In this document: piece by piece, positions 61,986 to 64,000 of the stretch | Layout: each line of letters starts with the position of its first letter | Position numbering within the stretch: the first letter of the stretch is position 1 | Assembly (NCBI RefSeq): GCF_900112575.1 | Contig: NZ_FOMH01000013.1 | Coordinates: 62,001-126,000 of the forward strand | Reading direction: 5' to 3' | Length of the DNA: 64,000 nucleotides | From: Flavobacterium phragmitis | Lineage (GTDB): Bacteria; Bacteroidota; Bacteroidia; Flavobacteriales; Flavobacteriaceae | Made by a program: the position numbers and the translations under genes | The notes under the pieces: model-generated | Told to the model about the DNA's origin: nothing | Seen by the model: the letters and a program-made list of their open reading frames with translations, nothing else | The model's database searches: none

Positions 61986-62201
61986 TTAGTATGGTAAGTC
62001 TGAATGGGATTTCATTTTTTTTAGCCATTGATAAACAAACCAAATCACAGTAATAATAAAAATGACAATTAAAATAGCATAATAATTGTCGAAAAAATCA
62101 TGAAAATAACTTCCGATTAAAATATAGGCAGAAGCCATACAAAGTTTAATAAGAATAAATTCGGCATTAGACCAGCTCGTTTTGATTTTGAAGAAACTCA
62201 T
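61986..62201 (-). CDS. Small hypothetical two-helix membrane protein
   Basis: A 71-residue protein I do not recognise. Two hydrophobic helices (about 14-32, FILIKLCMASAYILIGSYF, and 41-60, YAILIVIFIITVIWFVYQWL) are joined by an acidic loop (HDFFDN), with a basic C-terminal tail (KKMKSHSDLPY). Same strand and 49 bases upstream of the pseudouridine synthase gene. Codon use agrees with its neighbours, and nothing overlaps it, so it is likely real. Confidence 0.6.
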   Translation of the reverse strand: MSFFKIKTSWSNAEFILIKLCMASAYILIGSYFHDFFDNYYAILIVIFIITVIWFVYQWLKKMKSHSDLPY

Positions 62202-62349
62202 AAGTAAGGTTGTTAAGTTGTATCGAATAAAGGTAATAAATAAAAAAAAAGTAGATGGTAATTATGAAAGAAAATAATTACGAAATAATAATTTTTTCAT
62301 AGTTGGAATTCGTAATATTAGTGATGTATAATGTAAACGAAATAAAGCC

Positions 62350-62724
62350 ATGGAAACAAATAATTTAGGAACGAAAAAAATCAACGGTACTCAGAAAAAT
62401 ATTGATGAATCTAAAGGAAAAAATGTTTCTCACGACAAAGAACTGAAAGATTCTAAACTGAACAAAGAAGTAGTAACTGATGCTGATGGAAATAAAAAAA
62501 TAGTAGATCGTGCACGAAACGAGAATGAAGATATCAAGACCAAACTTTCAAATACAACATCAGATAATCCAAATTCAAACCGAGGGGTTACTACAGATGA
62601 AGAAGCAAAAAAAACAGTAGAAAACAAAGACCGCAATTCTGATATAACTCCAAATCGATATCCGAATTCAAACCCTGAAAGTCATAAGGACAGAGGCAAT
62701 ATGAAATTGGATGAAAGCGAGTAA
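62350..62724 (+). CDS. Hydrophilic, disordered small protein
   Basis: A 124-residue protein with almost no hydrophobic residues. It is rich in Lys, Asn, Asp, Glu and Ser (HDKELKDSKLNKEVVTDADG, DNPNSNRGVTTDEEAKKTVE). No signal peptide. Composition suggests an intrinsically disordered, possibly stress-induced protein, but no family is recognised. The reading frame has a proper ATG (62350) and ends with a TAA after the sequence KLDESE. A 12-base hairpin follows at 62774-62800. Confidence 0.6.
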   Translation: METNNLGTKKINGTQKNIDESKGKNVSHDKELKDSKLNKEVVTDADGNKKIVDRARNENEDIKTKLSNTTSDNPNSNRGVTTDEEAKKTVENKDRNSDITPNRYPNSNPESHKDRGNMKLDESE

Positions 62725-62773
62725 TAATAATACGAAATTTTCAGTAAACAAAGGTCATTTTAATATCAAATAA

Positions 62774-62800
62774 CATAACATTAGCGCTAAGCGTTAATGT
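62774..62800. repeat. 12-base-stem hairpin
   Basis: TAACATTAGCGC pairs with GCGTTAATGTTA (one G-U pair) around the loop TAA. No T-run follows, so a terminator role for the upstream gene is uncertain; it may be a binding site. Confidence 0.55.
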
Positions 62801-62822
62801 TATTCTAAACTCTTGTCAAACC

Positions 62823-62853
62823 TTGAATATGCTTGGATATCTTCGTAAATTTA
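62823..62853 (+). promoter_or_regulatory. Possible promoter of the SDR gene
   Basis: TTG (62823-62825), a 20-base spacer and TAAATTTA (62846-62853), which differs from TAnnTTTG at the last base. It lies 27 bases before the chosen ATG. Confidence 0.45.
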
Positions 62854-62880
62854 AGGTATGAATTTAAAAACATATATAAA

Positions 62881-63633
62881 ATGGCACTTTTAGAAAATAA
62901 AGTAGCTTTTGTATCAGGTGGCGGTTCTGGAATTGGACGCGCAGTGGCAGAAGCCTACGCTCGAGAAGGAGCAAAAGTAGTAGTATCTGATATAAACGTT
63001 GAACACGGTGAAGAAACCGTAAAAATTATAAAAGAAAAGGGCGGAGAAGCTTTTTTCGTAAAAGGGGATTCGTCTAGTGCAAGTGACAACAAACGTATGG
63101 TTGAGGTTGTAGTTTCAAAATACGGCCGACTTGATATTGCCTGCAACAATGCCGGAATGGGAGGGCCTGCAAAACCAACCGGAGAATATGAGCCTGAAGC
63201 TTGGGATAAAGTAATTGCTTTGAATTTGAGCGGTGTTTTTTATGCTTGTCGATACCAATTGGAACAAATGGAAAAAAACGGGGGAGGAAGCATTGTTAAT
63301 ATTGCCTCTATTCACGGACAAGTGGCAGCACCAAACAGCGTAGCATATACGGCAAGTAAACATGGTGTTGTGGGTTTGACAAAAAACATTGCAGTAGAAT
63401 ATGCACAGAAAAACATTCGTTGTAATGCTGTTGGGCCTGGTTATATTGAAACGGCTCTTTTAAAAGACAATTTGAATAAAGACATGCTGAATGCTGTTGC
63501 AGCAAAAGCAGCAATGAATCGTTTAGGAACAGCCGAAGAAATTGCTGAATTGGTAGTTTTCTTAAATTCTGATAAATCATCATTTACAACAGGAAGTTAT
63601 ATTATTGCCGACGGAGGTTATACAGCGGTATAA
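62881..63633 (+). CDS. SDR family NAD(P)-dependent oxidoreductase
   Basis: A 250-residue short-chain dehydrogenase. The cofactor loop is VSGGGSGIG at about 11-19 (TGxxxGxG type), with NNAGMGG in the middle. The catalytic residues are Ser in NIASIHG and Tyr-xxx-Lys in YTASKHG. The closing stretch FTTGSYIIADGGYTAV is standard. A 16-codon upstream extension begins at a TTG and overlaps the presumed promoter; ATG 62881 fits the family. The substrate is unknown. Single gene. Confidence 0.9.
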   Translation: MALLENKVAFVSGGGSGIGRAVAEAYAREGAKVVVSDINVEHGEETVKIIKEKGGEAFFVKGDSSSASDNKRMVEVVVSKYGRLDIACNNAGMGGPAKPTGEYEPEAWDKVIALNLSGVFYACRYQLEQMEKNGGGSIVNIASIHGQVAAPNSVAYTASKHGVVGLTKNIAVEYAQKNIRCNAVGPGYIETALLKDNLNKDMLNAVAAKAAMNRLGTAEEIAELVVFLNSDKSSFTTGSYIIADGGYTAV

Positions 63634-63662
63634 TATTTTATATAAATACATGACTAATGAAG

Positions 63663-63694
63663 AAGCAGTAAGCGAAAGTTTACTGCTTTTTTTT
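63663..63694 (+). terminator. Terminator of the SDR gene
   Basis: AAGCAGTAA pairs with TTACTGCTT around a 7-8-base loop, followed by a run of T. The rest of the gap to 63884 is AT-rich with nothing definite. Confidence 0.8.
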
Positions 63695-63884
63695 GTGTTG
63701 AAACTTCATGATTTGTAGGAAACATAGTGGTTGTAAAAAAAGGAGTTAAGATTGGATTGTTTTTGAATTATGTTTTGAATATTTTGTTTTTTGTTGTTTT
63801 TATTTTATTATCTTTAAGGTAATCTTGAAGTTTATTGTGTAATATTTATAAAACATCGACCGTTAAGTTTATGGTTTTATAATA

Positions 63885-63913
63885 TTGGCTTAACTTTAAA
63901 GGAGATAAATTTG
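63885..63913 (+). promoter_or_regulatory. Promoter of the last, partial gene
   Basis: TTG (63885-63887), an 18-base spacer and TAAATTTG (63906-63913) match the consensus fully, 27 bases before the ATG. Confidence 0.82.
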
Positions 63914-63940
63914 ATTTCTAAAAACTCTATTATTTAACGT

Positions 63941-64000
63941 ATGAAAAAACTTTACTTATCTTGCCTTTTTTGGGCTTCTATATGTTTTTTTTGCTGTATT
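63941..64000 (+). CDS. Start of a secreted protein or lipoprotein, cut by the right edge
   Basis: Only 20 codons are in the window, starting MKKLYLSCLFWASICFF. Two positive charges followed by a hydrophobic stretch with several Cys residues look like a signal peptide. The full consensus promoter upstream supports a real gene. Nothing can be said about its function. Confidence 0.6.
   Translation, partial: MKKLYLSCLFWASICFFCCI

Noticed and set aside
1-64000. CRISPR arrays, rRNA, tRNA, prophage or insertion sequences
   Set aside because: No regularly spaced direct repeats, cloverleaf genes, rRNA blocks or transposase motifs were seen; all repeats are inverted and irregularly spaced.

Overview
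The window is chromosomal DNA from an aerobic Bacteroidetes bacterium, most likely a Flavobacterium close to the F. johnsoniae group. The grounds are the AT-rich composition, the recurring promoter form TTG-N18/19-TAnnTTTG, weak use of Shine-Dalgarno sites, and families typical of the order: TonB receptors with carboxypeptidase-like domains, DUF4290, DUF5686, DUF4252, DUF4199, the GlmU-like nucleotidyltransferase, and surface-type lipoproteins. No rRNA, tRNA, CRISPR array, prophage or insertion sequence was seen.

Layout. 1-4.6 kb: YqgE (cut by the left edge), HU, fmt-recQ and a NadR-like ATPase, followed by about 500 bases of clustered hairpin repeats. 5-10 kb: a secreted esterase, DUF493-DUF4290-murA (MurA carries Asp at the usual catalytic Cys) and a cation efflux protein. 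10-16.5 kb: a DUF5686 outer membrane protein, aroQ, three small beta-barrel genes and xerD. 16.6-26.3 kb: a PAS histidine kinase, rny, a probable 6S-type RNA, zapA, a coiled-coil protein, then an M23 peptidase, TonB receptor, membrane protein and lipoprotein operon. 26.4-37 kb: DUF2971, an MsbA-like exporter, a phosphohexose mutase, a glycosyltransferase, L31, the GlmU-like enzyme, a PepSY-like protein boxed by inverted repeats, and an ABC-F protein. 37-45.7 kb: a porin plus DASS symporter pair, small enzymes, L34 (rpmH) and a short CarB. 45.8-49.5 kb: an ECF sigma, anti-sigma and DUF4252 operon and a surface-type S41 protease.

49.6-60.7 kb is a vitamin B12 uptake and salvage locus. It has a cobalamin riboswitch, a BtuB-like receptor, a BtuG-like surface lipoprotein, a CobC-like phosphatase, cobS, a fused bluB-cobT gene, cobU, and btuF-btuC-btuD. 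An ORF of the GxxExxY (PD-(D/E)XK nuclease-like) family, bounded by inverted repeats of about 80 bases, sits between btuC and btuD. I regard this as the best candidate for an under-described element. 60.8-64 kb holds two RNA modification enzymes, small unknown proteins, an SDR oxidoreductase and the start of a secreted protein.

The most distinctive non-coding signal is the number of paired, inverted intergenic repeats. They fall into at least five sequence families, often lie between convergent genes, and in two cases box a single small gene. One family keeps a conserved loop while its 30-base stems differ in sequence but remain self-complementary.
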